64,000 nt of DNA from an uncultured Eggerthellaceae bacterium (GTDB taxonomy: Bacteria; Actinomycetota; Coriobacteriia; Coriobacteriales; Eggerthellaceae). Shown in pieces: positions 44,089 to 51,857 of this stretch (position 1 is the stretch's first letter; each line of letters starts with the position of its first letter). The position numbers and the translations under genes are program-made. The notes below the pieces were generated by a model. It ran no database searches. It was not told the origin of the DNA and was given only the letters and a program-made list of their open reading frames with translations. The DNA lies in assembly GCA_934670115.1 (NCBI GenBank), contig CAKUOV010000001.1, positions 1 to 64,000 on the forward strand, read 5' to 3'.

Positions 44089-44117
44089 TTTAATATACCC
44101 CCTGGGGGTATATTAAA
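44089..44117. promoter_or_regulatory. Perfect 29-bp dyad resembling a CsoR/CstR operator
   Basis: TTTAATATACCCCC and its complement flank a single T at 44103. The ATACCCCC/GGGGGTAT core resembles operators of CsoR-family copper or persulfide sensors. It lies between two convergent gene ends, so no promoter target is evident. The one-base centre makes it poor as an RNA hairpin. Confidence 0.5.
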
Positions 44118-44133
44118 GGATACAGCACCCCAC

Positions 44134-44177
44134 AATAGGAGGGATTGCGAAAAAATCGCAATTCCTCCTATTTTTTT
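44134..44177 (+). repeat. AATAGGAGG hairpin, copy 1 (terminator-like)
   Basis: Arms AATAGGAGGGATTGCGA (44134-44150) and TCGCAATTCCTCCTATT (44156-44172) pair over 17 bp with one G.U; five A form the loop and the T-run reaches 44177. It probably ends the purine transcript. Five relatives lie at 44299 and 62002-62280. Confidence 0.85.
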
Positions 44178-44298
44178 GATTGCTTCAAAGGCAATAAGGC
44201 TCATTTAAATGACTCCAGAGCGGTGAAAAACAATTAAGAAGTCTACCGACGAGTTTAATAGCCACTTTTTACCCGACATACCCCCTCTAAAATTATAA

Positions 44299-44339
44299 AA
44301 ATAGGAGGAAATCAAATTATTTTCGATTCCCTCCTATTT
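44299..44339. repeat. AATAGGAGG hairpin, copy 2
   Basis: AAATAGGAGGAAATCAAA pairs with 44321-44339 with two mismatches that would be G.U pairs in a minus-strand transcript. It directly abuts hairpin repeat copy 3. Confidence 0.8.
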
Positions 44340-44369
44340 GATGTCAAATTACCCCACCTTTTGTCAACA
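44339..44369 (+). repeat. 31-bp hairpin repeat, copy 3 (one arm decayed)
   Basis: The left arm reads TGATGTCAAA instead of TGTTGACAAA, so the stem has two mismatches, while the loop TTACCCCACCT, right arm TTTGTCAACA and following TTTCGCG are intact. It lies between convergent gene ends rather than next to a stop codon. Confidence 0.8.
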
Positions 44370-44566
44370 TTTCGCGGCGTGAGACGTTCCTTTTACCTAA
44401 GGGCAACCGCGACAGCGGCACATAAACATGCGTATGCCGCATTCCGCCGTGCCACATCCCGTCAGGTCCCATACTTATCGCTCGGCAACCGATGTGCATA
44501 CATCGCGTCTGGCAAGCCACGCTTCACGCAAAGCGCGCCTCGCATAAGGCGCGGCAGCAGCAGCAC
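44370..44566. other. Gene-free remainder of the convergent gap
   Basis: Nothing recognised beyond the hairpins to the left; short open frames here lack ribosome sites. Confidence 0.5.
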
Positions 44567-44797
44567 TTATCGCTGTTCCAGGTACGCGATGATCTCGTCG
44601 TTGCCCTGAATGAGCTGGCCCGCATCGTACAGGTACGGAATAAGATTCGCATCGCCGCCCAAAGCAAGCAGTTCTTCATAAGGAGCAACTTGCTCAACAT
44701 CGCGTTTATCCAGCTCAATACCATTTTCATTGGCGTAATTCACCACAACCGAACATGTTGCGCACGGTGCCCAGTAATACAGAATCGGTGCAGCCAT
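44567..44797 (-). CDS. Small glutaredoxin-like protein
   Basis: The 76-residue protein has a thioredoxin fold pattern with the redox motif C12-A-T-C15 in YYWAPCATCSVV, a likely cis-Pro in NLIPYLYD (P54) and the C-terminal EIIAYLEQR, as in short glutaredoxins. It probably reduces disulfides or handles thiol adducts; the electron donor is unknown. It is monocistronic, with GGAGGCGCTG before the ATG. Confidence 0.85.
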   Translation of the reverse strand: MAAPILYYWAPCATCSVVVNYANENGIELDKRDVEQVAPYEELLALGGDANLIPYLYDAGQLIQGNDEIIAYLEQR

Positions 44798-44933
44798 ACC
44801 TATCAGCGCCTCCTTTTATTCACAGAATCAATCGCAATCCTTGAATCAAAGCCAAGAATCGCCGTATGACACGAGTATACGGCGCAAACGCCTTTGCGGC
44901 TTCTAAAATCGCGTTATCGCGCCCTTTCGCCTC

Positions 44934-44995
44934 TTGACAGGTTACTACGGCTCTGTATAAACTGTATTAGCATGCATAGTACAGTTAATACAGAG
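44934..44995 (+). promoter_or_regulatory. Promoter and operator dyad of the GntR-ABC operon
   Basis: TTGACA (44934-44939) and TATAAA (44956-44961) are 16 bp apart. A 45-bp dyad covers the -10 and start region: CTCTGTATAAACTGTATTAG at 44951-44970 and its near complement ending GTTAATACAGAG at 44995. This is well placed for repression by the GntR protein encoded 27 bp downstream. Confidence 0.75.
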
Positions 44996-45021
44996 CAAAC
45001 ACCGAAAGGAGGTCTTGCCCC

Positions 45022-45387
45022 ATGATTGCCGTTGATTACCGCGACCAACGACCGCTATATGAGCAGGTGCGCGATGCGTATCGACGCCAAATCCTTGCCG
45101 GCCTGCTTGAACCAGGCACCGAAATGCCTTCGGTACGCAGCTTAGCCGCGCAGCTTTCCGTAAACCCCAACACCATTCAACGTGCCTATCATGCGCTTGA
45201 AGCAGATGGCTGTATCTGCTCTGTCAAAGGCAAGGGCAGCTTCGTGTCGTACAACCCCGAAGCGTCTCAAGCACGAAAAAACGAACTTCTTGCCGCTTTC
45301 GACGAAACCGCACAGGAACTTCTCTCGATAGGGGTAGATCCCGAATCTTTAATTGAACGCATAAACGGAGGTGGAAACCGTGACTGA
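45022..45387 (+). CDS. GntR-family (YtrA subfamily) transcriptional regulator
   Basis: The 121-residue protein has the winged helix-turn-helix (about 8-75; LYEQVRDAYRRQILAGLLEPG, given in part, and LSVNPNTIQRAYHALEADG) and only a short C-terminal helix region, the YtrA plan. Such regulators control adjacent ABC transporter genes, often responding to cell-wall antibiotics. AAAGGAGG lies 8-9 nt before the ATG. The gene overlaps the ATPase gene, and its own promoter carries a large dyad, so autorepression is likely. Confidence 0.93.
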   Translation: MIAVDYRDQRPLYEQVRDAYRRQILAGLLEPGTEMPSVRSLAAQLSVNPNTIQRAYHALEADGCICSVKGKGSFVSYNPEASQARKNELLAAFDETAQELLSIGVDPESLIERINGGGNRD

Positions 45388-46282
45388 ATTCGCCGTACAA
45401 ACGCTTCACTTAACGAAGCGATTCGATGATTTCGTTGCGCTGAACAGCGTTGATATGCACGTCCCCACAGGATCGGTCTACGGACTGGTTGGGCCAAACG
45501 GCGCAGGTAAAACCACGTTACTGCAGCACATTGCAGGCATCTACCGCAAAGACAGCGGTGATGTGCTGGTGCTGGGACAACCAGTATTCGAAAACGTTGC
45601 TATCAAAGAGCGCATTGCGTTCGTGCCCAGCAGCTTCTACATTCCCGCGCGCGCCACGCTCAAAAGCCTGGTCTCTTTACACGAATCAATAACGCCTCGC
45701 TTCGATAGGGGGCGCTTCGAAACGCTGCTTGGCAACCTCAACCTGCCCCTTACCCTGCCCTTCCGAAAGTTCTCGAAAGGCATGCAAAAGCAAGCGATGC
45801 TCCTGCTGGCGCTGGCATCGCGTCCCGACGTTTTGCTGCTGGACGAGCCAATGGACGGATTGGACCCGCTGGTAAGGAAAACGGCGTGGAGTATTGTCCT
45901 GAGCGACGTTGCGGAATTCGACACCACCGTTATAGTAAGCAGTCACAACTTGCGCGAACTCGAAGGCGTATGCGACCACTTGGGAATTATGGCAGAAGGC
46001 CAGATCATAAGTGAACACGACTTGCTTTCGCTTGAAGGCACGTTCGTGAAAGCACAGCTGGCACTGCCCGATGGCGTGGAACTTGCGGGCGTAGACGTGC
46101 TGCATGAAAGCGCCGAAGGACGCCTGCGCACCCTTATCGTGCGCGGCAATGCCGATCAAGTGCGCACGGCACTTTCTGCGCTGAATCCCGTGCTGCTTGA
46201 GATTATCCCGCTGTCCCTGGAAGAGCTGTTCCTGTATGAGCTGAACGAGGTGAGCCCCCATGTCAAGAATATCGTTTTGTAA
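45380..46282 (+). CDS. ABC transporter ATP-binding protein (YtrB-like)
   Basis: The 300-residue protein has Walker A GPNGAGKTT, signature FSKGMQKQ (a common variant in this subfamily) and Walker B LLLDEPMDGLD, then a C-terminal regulatory extension (about 215-300). The GTG at 45380 is chosen because GGAGG lies 8 nt upstream and the gene then overlaps the GntR gene by 8 bp; a GTG three codons earlier overlaps the ribosome site. It pairs with the permease gene downstream, overlapping it by 23 bp. Confidence 0.92.
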   Translation: MTEFAVQTLHLTKRFDDFVALNSVDMHVPTGSVYGLVGPNGAGKTTLLQHIAGIYRKDSGDVLVLGQPVFENVAIKERIAFVPSSFYIPARATLKSLVSLHESITPRFDRGRFETLLGNLNLPLTLPFRKFSKGMQKQAMLLLALASRPDVLLLDEPMDGLDPLVRKTAWSIVLSDVAEFDTTVIVSSHNLRELEGVCDHLGIMAEGQIISEHDLLSLEGTFVKAQLALPDGVELAGVDVLHESAEGRLRTLIVRGNADQVRTALSALNPVLLEIIPLSLEELFLYELNEVSPHVKNIVL

Positions 46283-48212
46283 TTTCGCTCTAGCAAAAGA
46301 GCTGTTCAAGCGAAATTGGTACGTGAGCGCTCTGTACCTTTTGGGATGGCTCCTCACGCTCGTGCCCACCATTTCCCGCATGCGCTACACCGTTTACGTG
46401 TACAGCCTGGATCCAACGAACAGCCTTTCAAGTTACCTTCCCCTGTTCTTAACGTTTTCGGCGTTCTTCACGCTGGCGTACTGCGTGGTTGCCACCTGCG
46501 TGAACTGCGATTACCTGTTCAAGCCGGAAAGTGCGCGGTTTTACGGAGCAGGCGCGGTGCGCAGGTCAACGTTGCTGCTCACGAGCTTTGTTGTTACCGT
46601 TTTGCCCGGCCTTGCGGTAAATGTGATTGCGGGCTTGCTTTTCACGTTCGCGGAGGCATCGGCAAGCTTCGAACTTTGCCTTGGTCCCACGCTCATAGCA
46701 TCGGGCTGCCTGCTTGTTATCATTCACAGCGGCCTGTGCCTGCTGTGTGCAGCGCTTTCTAGCTCGCGTTTGGTGTTCATCATCGTTACGCTTATGTTGC
46801 ACGGCTATGCGTGCGTTGTTGATTTCGGCTTCAAAACGGCAACCAGCCTGTTCTCCTACGGCGTTACCGGCAACCTGAATCCATCAAGCATTGCATTGAT
46901 TTTCTCGCCCATGGCGCAAATGGAAACGCAGTTCATGATGCCATACCGGTATGCAAACCGGTATGACTTTTGGGGCATGCTTGCTGCCTACGCGATTGTT
47001 GCTGTGGTTGCCGCTGCCGTGGCCTGCGTGCTCTTCAAGTACCGCCGCATGGAAGAAGTGGGCGAAGGTGTTGCGTTCAAGAAGCTGCGCCCTGTGTTCA
47101 GCATTATGTTCAGCATTGCGTTCGGACTGGGATTTTCCCTGGTCGGATGCGCGTTTGCCGATTACGACGGCAGCACAGCACAGCAAGCGAACAATCTTGG
47201 CCTTATGGGCGCGCTCATCGGCTTCTACCTTTTGGGTGCGCTGGGGTCTTACGCAGTTCTGGAAAGCATCATGGCGAAATCGGCGCACGTTATCAAGCGA
47301 CGCCTTCCCGGCTTGGCGCTGGTAGCGCTGCTGTGCGTTGGCGTGAGCGCAGGTGCTTATGGAGTAGCCAGCTGCGAATCGAAATATATTCCCGCCGAAT
47401 CCGACATCGAGAGCGTTTTTATAGACGGCTTGGACTTTGTCGCAGACAGCCCCGAAAGCATAAAAACCGTCACCGACCTGCACCAATTGATTATCTCCGA
47501 GCACGAATCGCCCACGCAGAAAGGCTTGCCATCGGCAAATGCCACCTATAGCGGCAAATACATATACGAAGGAACTACCCGTCTTGATGCCTCGTATTAC
47601 TACTGTTCCTACGTGAGTTTCAATTACGAAATGAAAAACGGTGACGTACTCAGACGCGGTTACGACATTTACCTGCTCAAAGACGAGCTAGAAGATCCTG
47701 CGTCATTCTCAAGCAAGATCGCCTCCTTTGCATCAAGCGATACAGCGCGGCAAAACCGCGTTGATTGGCTGTACGATTTAGCGAACGCCCGCCCCACCGC
47801 TGTTGTGGGAAGCATCAACCTTTACCACGGAAAGTACGGAGGCGTTGAAATCCTTGAGGACGAAGCCGCGCAAACCGACGATGCACTCGGAAGCCTTGAC
47901 GTGACTTTGACCGGAAACGAGCTCAAGGAGCTCCTGGACGCCGGCATGGCAAACGAGCTGCTAACCAGCGCTGCTTATGACCCCGGCCTTGCCATGTGGG
48001 CACAAGGGAAAGACAACGCAGAGTACTGGGAAAACGTTATTGGATATCTGAACCCCGGAGTTTACGCGTATGACCGATACGACGAAGGCGCCATCGACAG
48101 GTTCCAGATTAACAGCGCCGTGAACCTCTCGTTCCAGGAAACGCCAAAAGCGCTTGCTTGGATTGCGCAGCACTACCGCATTGATCTTTCGGATGCGATG
48201 CAGCAGCAGTAG
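46260..48212 (+). CDS. ABC transporter permease with C-terminal extracellular domain
   Basis: The 650-residue protein has about ten membrane helices (six within residues 1-240, then more at about 270-370) followed by a soluble domain of about 270 residues outside the membrane that I do not recognise. It resembles ABC-2 type permeases of GntR-linked export systems. The first half would form the channel for the ATPase encoded upstream. The substrate is unknown; relatives of the GntR-ABC plan respond to envelope stress. A bidirectional terminator follows. Confidence 0.82.
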   Translation: MSRISFCNFALAKELFKRNWYVSALYLLGWLLTLVPTISRMRYTVYVYSLDPTNSLSSYLPLFLTFSAFFTLAYCVVATCVNCDYLFKPESARFYGAGAVRRSTLLLTSFVVTVLPGLAVNVIAGLLFTFAEASASFELCLGPTLIASGCLLVIIHSGLCLLCAALSSSRLVFIIVTLMLHGYACVVDFGFKTATSLFSYGVTGNLNPSSIALIFSPMAQMETQFMMPYRYANRYDFWGMLAAYAIVAVVAAAVACVLFKYRRMEEVGEGVAFKKLRPVFSIMFSIAFGLGFSLVGCAFADYDGSTAQQANNLGLMGALIGFYLLGALGSYAVLESIMAKSAHVIKRRLPGLALVALLCVGVSAGAYGVASCESKYIPAESDIESVFIDGLDFVADSPESIKTVTDLHQLIISEHESPTQKGLPSANATYSGKYIYEGTTRLDASYYYCSYVSFNYEMKNGDVLRRGYDIYLLKDELEDPASFSSKIASFASSDTARQNRVDWLYDLANARPTAVVGSINLYHGKYGGVEILEDEAAQTDDALGSLDVTLTGNELKELLDAGMANELLTSAAYDPGLAMWAQGKDNAEYWENVIGYLNPGVYAYDRYDEGAIDRFQINSAVNLSFQETPKALAWIAQHYRIDLSDAMQQQ

Positions 48213-48242
48213 GGTCCGAAAAGCCGTCTTGCCGCTGCACAG

Positions 48243-48276
48243 AAAACGCCCCGCATGCTCACGTATGCGGGGCGTT
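48243..48276. terminator. Bidirectional intrinsic terminator
   Basis: AACGCCCCGCAT (48245-48256) pairs with ATGCGGGGCGTT (48265-48276), with TTGTTG on one side and a T-run (AAAA on the plus strand) on the other, between convergent genes. Confidence 0.88.
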
Positions 48277-48306
48277 GTTGCTTCCTTCGCTTTGGGAAAA
48301 GCGGGA

Positions 48307-49260
48307 TTAGTCCAAATGACTTTCGTGCTGAGCACGCGCCGCTTCGCTGTAATTCTCCTTATAACGCACGTCAATAAGCTCTGCCACAATGGAAACAGCC
48401 AGCTCAGCAGGGGTTTTTGCACCAAACTTCAAACCGATGGGTCGCTTGATGCGCGCCCAGCCTTCTTCGGTGGCACCCAACCCAATAACCAGGTCGTGAA
48501 CCGTTTCATTCTTGCCCTTGCAGCCCATCATGCCCACGTAATGCGCATTGCATGCCACGCCCCACGCGCAGCTCTGCGGGTCGTACATGTGGCCGCGCGT
48601 AAGCACGCACACGTAATCGGCCGGGTCAGCAGCGTATTTCTGCAGGTCATCAAAGTTACCGCTCTCAAACAAAATGCGCTGCACGCCTGGGAAACGCTCT
48701 TCATTCAAGAATGCGGGATCGTAATCGGCAACCGTTACTAGAAAACCCAGATGGGTTGCAAGCCGAGCCACTTCGCAGGCAACATCCGATGCGCCCAGCA
48801 GCCAAACACGCTTTGCCTCGAACAGCGGCGTGGCTTGCCAAATCAAGCCATCGAATTGCTCGTTGTGCATGGCGGGACCGCGCGTTACGTCCTTCATCTG
48901 CATCAGATCGCGCCCCGAATACTCGTGCGCGCACACGATTTCCTTCGCATCGTTGGCAAAGAAAATGAAGGAGTCGCCACTTGCGGAACCCTTCTCGCCG
49001 AACTTCTTTGTGACTTCGTTGTCCACGTTCGTCACGGCAACGGCCGGATCAAGAACAATCTTGAAGCCCATCCAAGCCAAATCGCGCTCATCAATGGCAC
49101 GCAGCGCGCGCTCGAACACCGGAATGTCTGCAGTGGTCAGCCCTGCAGCAATTTCACACAATTTATCAGGCTCAACGGACGAAAACACTTCAGGATCAAG
49201 CTCAGGTGCCTGGCCTTCGTGCAAGCACGCGATAACATTTTCGATAACAGCACGTTTCAT
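48307..49260 (-). CDS. XdhC/CoxI-family molybdenum hydroxylase maturation protein
   Basis: The 317-residue protein has an N-terminal XdhC-CoxI segment and a C-terminal Rossmann domain (WLLGASDVACEVARLATHLGF, given in part, then VTVADYDPAF, TRGHMYDPQS and GMMGCKGKN). XdhC proteins bind molybdenum cofactor and help sulfurate it before insertion in xanthine dehydrogenase-type enzymes. No such hydroxylase is in the window. It lies 36 bp after purN on the same strand, so it seems to be part of the purM-purN unit. The usual N-terminal cysteine-rich signature is not evident. Confidence 0.82.
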   Translation of the reverse strand: MKRAVIENVIACLHEGQAPELDPEVFSSVEPDKLCEIAAGLTTADIPVFERALRAIDERDLAWMGFKIVLDPAVAVTNVDNEVTKKFGEKGSASGDSFIFFANDAKEIVCAHEYSGRDLMQMKDVTRGPAMHNEQFDGLIWQATPLFEAKRVWLLGASDVACEVARLATHLGFLVTVADYDPAFLNEERFPGVQRILFESGNFDDLQKYAADPADYVCVLTRGHMYDPQSCAWGVACNAHYVGMMGCKGKNETVHDLVIGLGATEEGWARIKRPIGLKFGAKTPAELAVSIVAELIDVRYKENYSEAARAQHESHLD

Positions 49261-49296
49261 TTCAAACGTCCCCTTTTCCGTTCAACAAGGTATTGC

Positions 49297-49914
49297 TTAC
49301 GCTTCCGCTACGTGCGCTTTGCCATCGACCGCCACCTGCACGCGTCCCTGTGCGATGAGCTGCGCCGTTGCCGGATACAGCCGATGTTCAACCGCATGGA
49401 TGCGCTCTTCCAGCGTTTCCACCGTATCAGACTCCAAAACCGCAACAGGTTCCTGTGCAATGATAGGACCCTTATCGTATTCCGCGTTGGCGAAATGCAC
49501 GGTAACGCCCGTGTATTTCACGCCCGCATCGAACGCATCTTGAATACCATGCGCGCCCTTGAACGAGGGCAGAAGCGCCGGATGCAAATTCACCACACGA
49601 TTCGGGAAGGCATCAAGCATCACGGGGGTCACCATGCGCATATAGCCCGCCATGAACACGTATTTCGCGCCTGCTTCCTGCAACGCTACAACAATGCGCA
49701 CATCGGCGGCTTCCGGATCAGCGTAAACGCCCTTGTTCAATACCAGAACAGGGATGTTCGCCGCCTTCGCACGTTCAATGCCGTACGCATCGGGACGCGA
49801 GGAAACAACCAGCACGATTTCCGCATCAAGCTCTTTTGCGGCAATCGCATCGATGAACGCCTGCAAATTCGTGCCCGACCCCGAAACCAGCACGCCAATT
49901 TTCAGCATAGACAA
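49297..49914 (-). CDS. purN: Phosphoribosylglycinamide formyltransferase
   Basis: The 205-residue protein has the GART signatures: KIGVLVSGSGTNLQAF at the N-terminus, VNLHPALLPSFKGAHG with the catalytic His, and TGVTVHFANAEYDKGPI with the catalytic Asp. It transfers a formyl group from 10-formyl-THF to GAR. GGGAG lies before the ATG. It follows purM after a 433-bp gap filled by three structured repeat elements. Confidence 0.95.
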   Translation of the reverse strand: MSMLKIGVLVSGSGTNLQAFIDAIAAKELDAEIVLVVSSRPDAYGIERAKAANIPVLVLNKGVYADPEAADVRIVVALQEAGAKYVFMAGYMRMVTPVMLDAFPNRVVNLHPALLPSFKGAHGIQDAFDAGVKYTGVTVHFANAEYDKGPIIAQEPVAVLESDTVETLEERIHAVEHRLYPATAQLIAQGRVQVAVDGKAHVAEA

Positions 49915-49959
49915 ACTCCCTTTCTTTTCAATAACTCGCCGAATAACCGAGCACTCCCA

Positions 49960-50056
49960 GGGGTTGAAGAGGTGGAGTTCGCCCTGGGAAGCCTTCTAAT
50001 TTTGATTTGATTCAAAACCATAAAGGCTGGATTGCGAACGAAACCTCTTCAACCCC
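49960..50056. repeat. Structured element A between purM and purN
   Basis: A 97-bp imperfect palindrome: outer arms GGGGTTGAAGAGGT with ACCTCTTCAACCCC, then GTTCGC/GCGAAC, AGCCTT/AAGGCT and TTTTGA/TCAAAA. Internal blocks CCCTGGGA and GGATTG are shared with elements B and C. Confidence 0.85.
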
Positions 50057-50093
50057 AACCTGCGCACTCCCATAACGGGCGAAGGCAAGAAAA

Positions 50094-50175
50094 CAAGGGG
50101 TGAGCAAACCCTGGGAGCCGCTCTATTTTTAATCGATTAAAAACAATTAAGCGGCGGATTGTGAGCGAACCCCTT
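50094..50175. repeat. Structured element B between purM and purN
   Basis: The diverged middle copy. Outer arms are CAAGGGGT/ACCCCTTG, the inner helix GCCGCT/AGCGGC and the apical helix a perfect TTTTTAATC/GATTAAAAA. Both sides of each helix changed relative to A and C, which keeps pairing. CCCTGGGA and GGATTG are kept. Confidence 0.8.
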
Positions 50176-50211
50176 GCCCCTTCCGAACCGCCTCTTGAGC
50201 TCGGTAAACCA

Positions 50212-50314
50212 GGGAGGTCCGAAGAGGTGAAGTTCGCCCTGGGAAGCCTTCTTATTTTGATTCGATTCAAAACCATAAAGGCTGGATTGCGAACGGAACC
50301 TCTTCGGACCTCCC
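50212..50314. repeat. Structured element C between purM and purN
   Basis: Nearly identical to A inside (from GAAGAGGTG to CCTCTTC), but with extended, different outer arms GGGAGGTCCGAAGAGG/CCTCTTCGGACCTCCC. Together A-C fill most of the 433-bp gap. Confidence 0.85.
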
Positions 50315-50347
50315 CTACATTTCAAAACCTGCTTCAGGTCCAGTTAC

Positions 50348-51436
50348 TTACAGCAACTTGCCTTCGCCCGTATACGTCACCACACCTTCGCCTGCAACAA
50401 TCTGGCCAATGCGATACGTCTTTTCGCCCTGGGCTGCCAGCACTGCTTCAACTTCGCTTGCCTTGTCGGCTTCCGTGATAAGCACCATGCCAATGCCCAT
50501 GTTGAACGTCTTAAGTGCTTCGGTCTCGTTCAGGCCAGCTGCGGCGCACGTGTACTTCGCAATAGGAACAACGGGCCACGAGCCAAGCTCGACCTGCGCA
50601 TTTACCGTCTTAGGAAGCGCGCGATCCAGGTTCTCGGTAATGCCGCCGCCCGTAATGTGCGCCAGCGCGTGCACGGCGCCAGGGACTTCCTTCAGCGTGG
50701 CAAGCACAGACTTCACATAAATACGCGTCGGCTCAAGCAGCGCCTCGCCAACGGTCTTGCCGTTGAGTTCGTCCAGCGGAACCGAGATTTCATCAGCGGC
50801 TTTATCGCCAACACACACCTTGCGCGCCAAGGAATAGCCGTTGGAATGCAGACCCGTGGAAGCCAAGCCAATAAGCACGTCGCCTTCCTTGACCGTTTCG
50901 GGATCAAGCATTTTCACGCGGTCAACAATACCCACGCAGAAGCCCGACAAGTCGTAATCGGTGGGGTCCATAACGCCCGGATGCTCGGCCATCTCGCCAC
51001 CGATCAGGGCGCATCCTGCCTGACGGCAGCCTTCACCAATACCGGCAACAACGTCGGCAACCGCTTCGGCCTGAAGCTTGCCCACGGCAATATAGTCCAG
51101 GAAGAACAGCGGCTCAGCACCTGTTGCCAGAATGTCGTTCACGCACATGGCAACAAGATCAATGCCCACGCTGTCGTGCTTGTTTAGAAGACGAGCAAGC
51201 TGCAACTTCGTGCCAACGCCGTCGGTGCCGGAAACCAGCAGCGGATCTTCCATATTCTTAGCGGCGGCAACGCTGAACAGGCCGCCGAAACCACCGATGT
51301 CGCCCACAACCTCGGGGCGATACGTGGAATGCACGGTCTCTTTAATAGCGCGCACGGCACGCGCACCTTCGGCGGTATCAACGCCCGCCTGGGCATAAGT
51401 GGTCATTGCGGAATTCTGGGTTTCTTCAGTGTTCAC
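50348..51436 (-). CDS. purM: Phosphoribosylformylglycinamidine cyclo-ligase
   Basis: The 362-residue protein has AIR synthetase signatures: TYAQAGVDTAEGARAV, GGFGGLF, SGTDGVGTKLQLA, CVNDILATGAEPLFFLD and HALAHITGGGITENL. It closes FGAM to AIR with ATP. The start is a GTG at 51436 with AAAGGA 8 nt upstream; an ATG ten codons in is the alternative. It is the first gene of the purM-purN-xdhC unit. No promoter was clearly placed in the 51437-51540 stretch. Confidence 0.95.
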   Translation of the reverse strand: MNTEETQNSAMTTYAQAGVDTAEGARAVRAIKETVHSTYRPEVVGDIGGFGGLFSVAAAKNMEDPLLVSGTDGVGTKLQLARLLNKHDSVGIDLVAMCVNDILATGAEPLFFLDYIAVGKLQAEAVADVVAGIGEGCRQAGCALIGGEMAEHPGVMDPTDYDLSGFCVGIVDRVKMLDPETVKEGDVLIGLASTGLHSNGYSLARKVCVGDKAADEISVPLDELNGKTVGEALLEPTRIYVKSVLATLKEVPGAVHALAHITGGGITENLDRALPKTVNAQVELGSWPVVPIAKYTCAAAGLNETEALKTFNMGIGMVLITEADKASEVEAVLAAQGEKTYRIGQIVAGEGVVTYTGEGKLL

Positions 51437-51554
51437 GGCAATCGTCCTTTTCGTAGAGAATGCTCATAAGACAGTATGAACGGATTTGCTAATTTATACT
51501 GCACTTATTGTACCGAAACACGCTGCTCGTGGGCAAACTATTCCCTTAAAAGCA

Positions 51555-51779
51555 CTGGTTGTTGAAAAAACTATGTCAAATTCGAAGTTGCGATAGGTTG
51601 GAAGTAGGTCGAAATTGCGATAATTTACCTATCGTTTTTGAGCAACGCTTTGACCTGCGGTTTTTCAAGAGTTGGTTTATAGCACGCGCTCTCGAACCCC
51701 AAAATTGCGCTTATTTTTGACCCGTACCTACTTCCAACCTATCACAACTTCGAATCAGAGGGCATTTTTCAACAACATG
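51555..51779. mobile_element. MITE-like element, copy 2
   Basis: The left end GGTTGTTGAAAAAACT, AAATTCGAAGTTGCGATAGG and AGTAGGT is matched by the reverse complement of 51723-51779 ending CAACAACATGG. Arms share about 50 bp with the element at 13851, while the 110-bp interior differs. No ORF. It lies 39 bp from hairpin repeat copy 4. Confidence 0.82.
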
Positions 51780-51817
51780 GAATTCGTGCGGCAGCAAACC
51801 GTCGGAAAAACCAAAAT

Positions 51818-51848
51818 TGTTGACAAAAGGTGGGGTAATTTGTCAACA
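51818..51848 (-). repeat. 31-bp hairpin repeat, copy 4
   Basis: Identical in arms and loop to copies 1 and 2. It starts 9 nt after the sortase stop codon and is oriented with that gene. The downstream ATTTCG of the other copies is replaced by ATTTTGG. Confidence 0.9.
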
Positions 51849-51857
51849 ATGCGAAGT

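Noticed and set aside
44089..44117. Intrinsic terminator for the AICAR formyltransferase gene
   Set aside because: The dyad centre leaves no workable loop and no T-run follows; the hairpin at 44134-44177 is a much better terminator.
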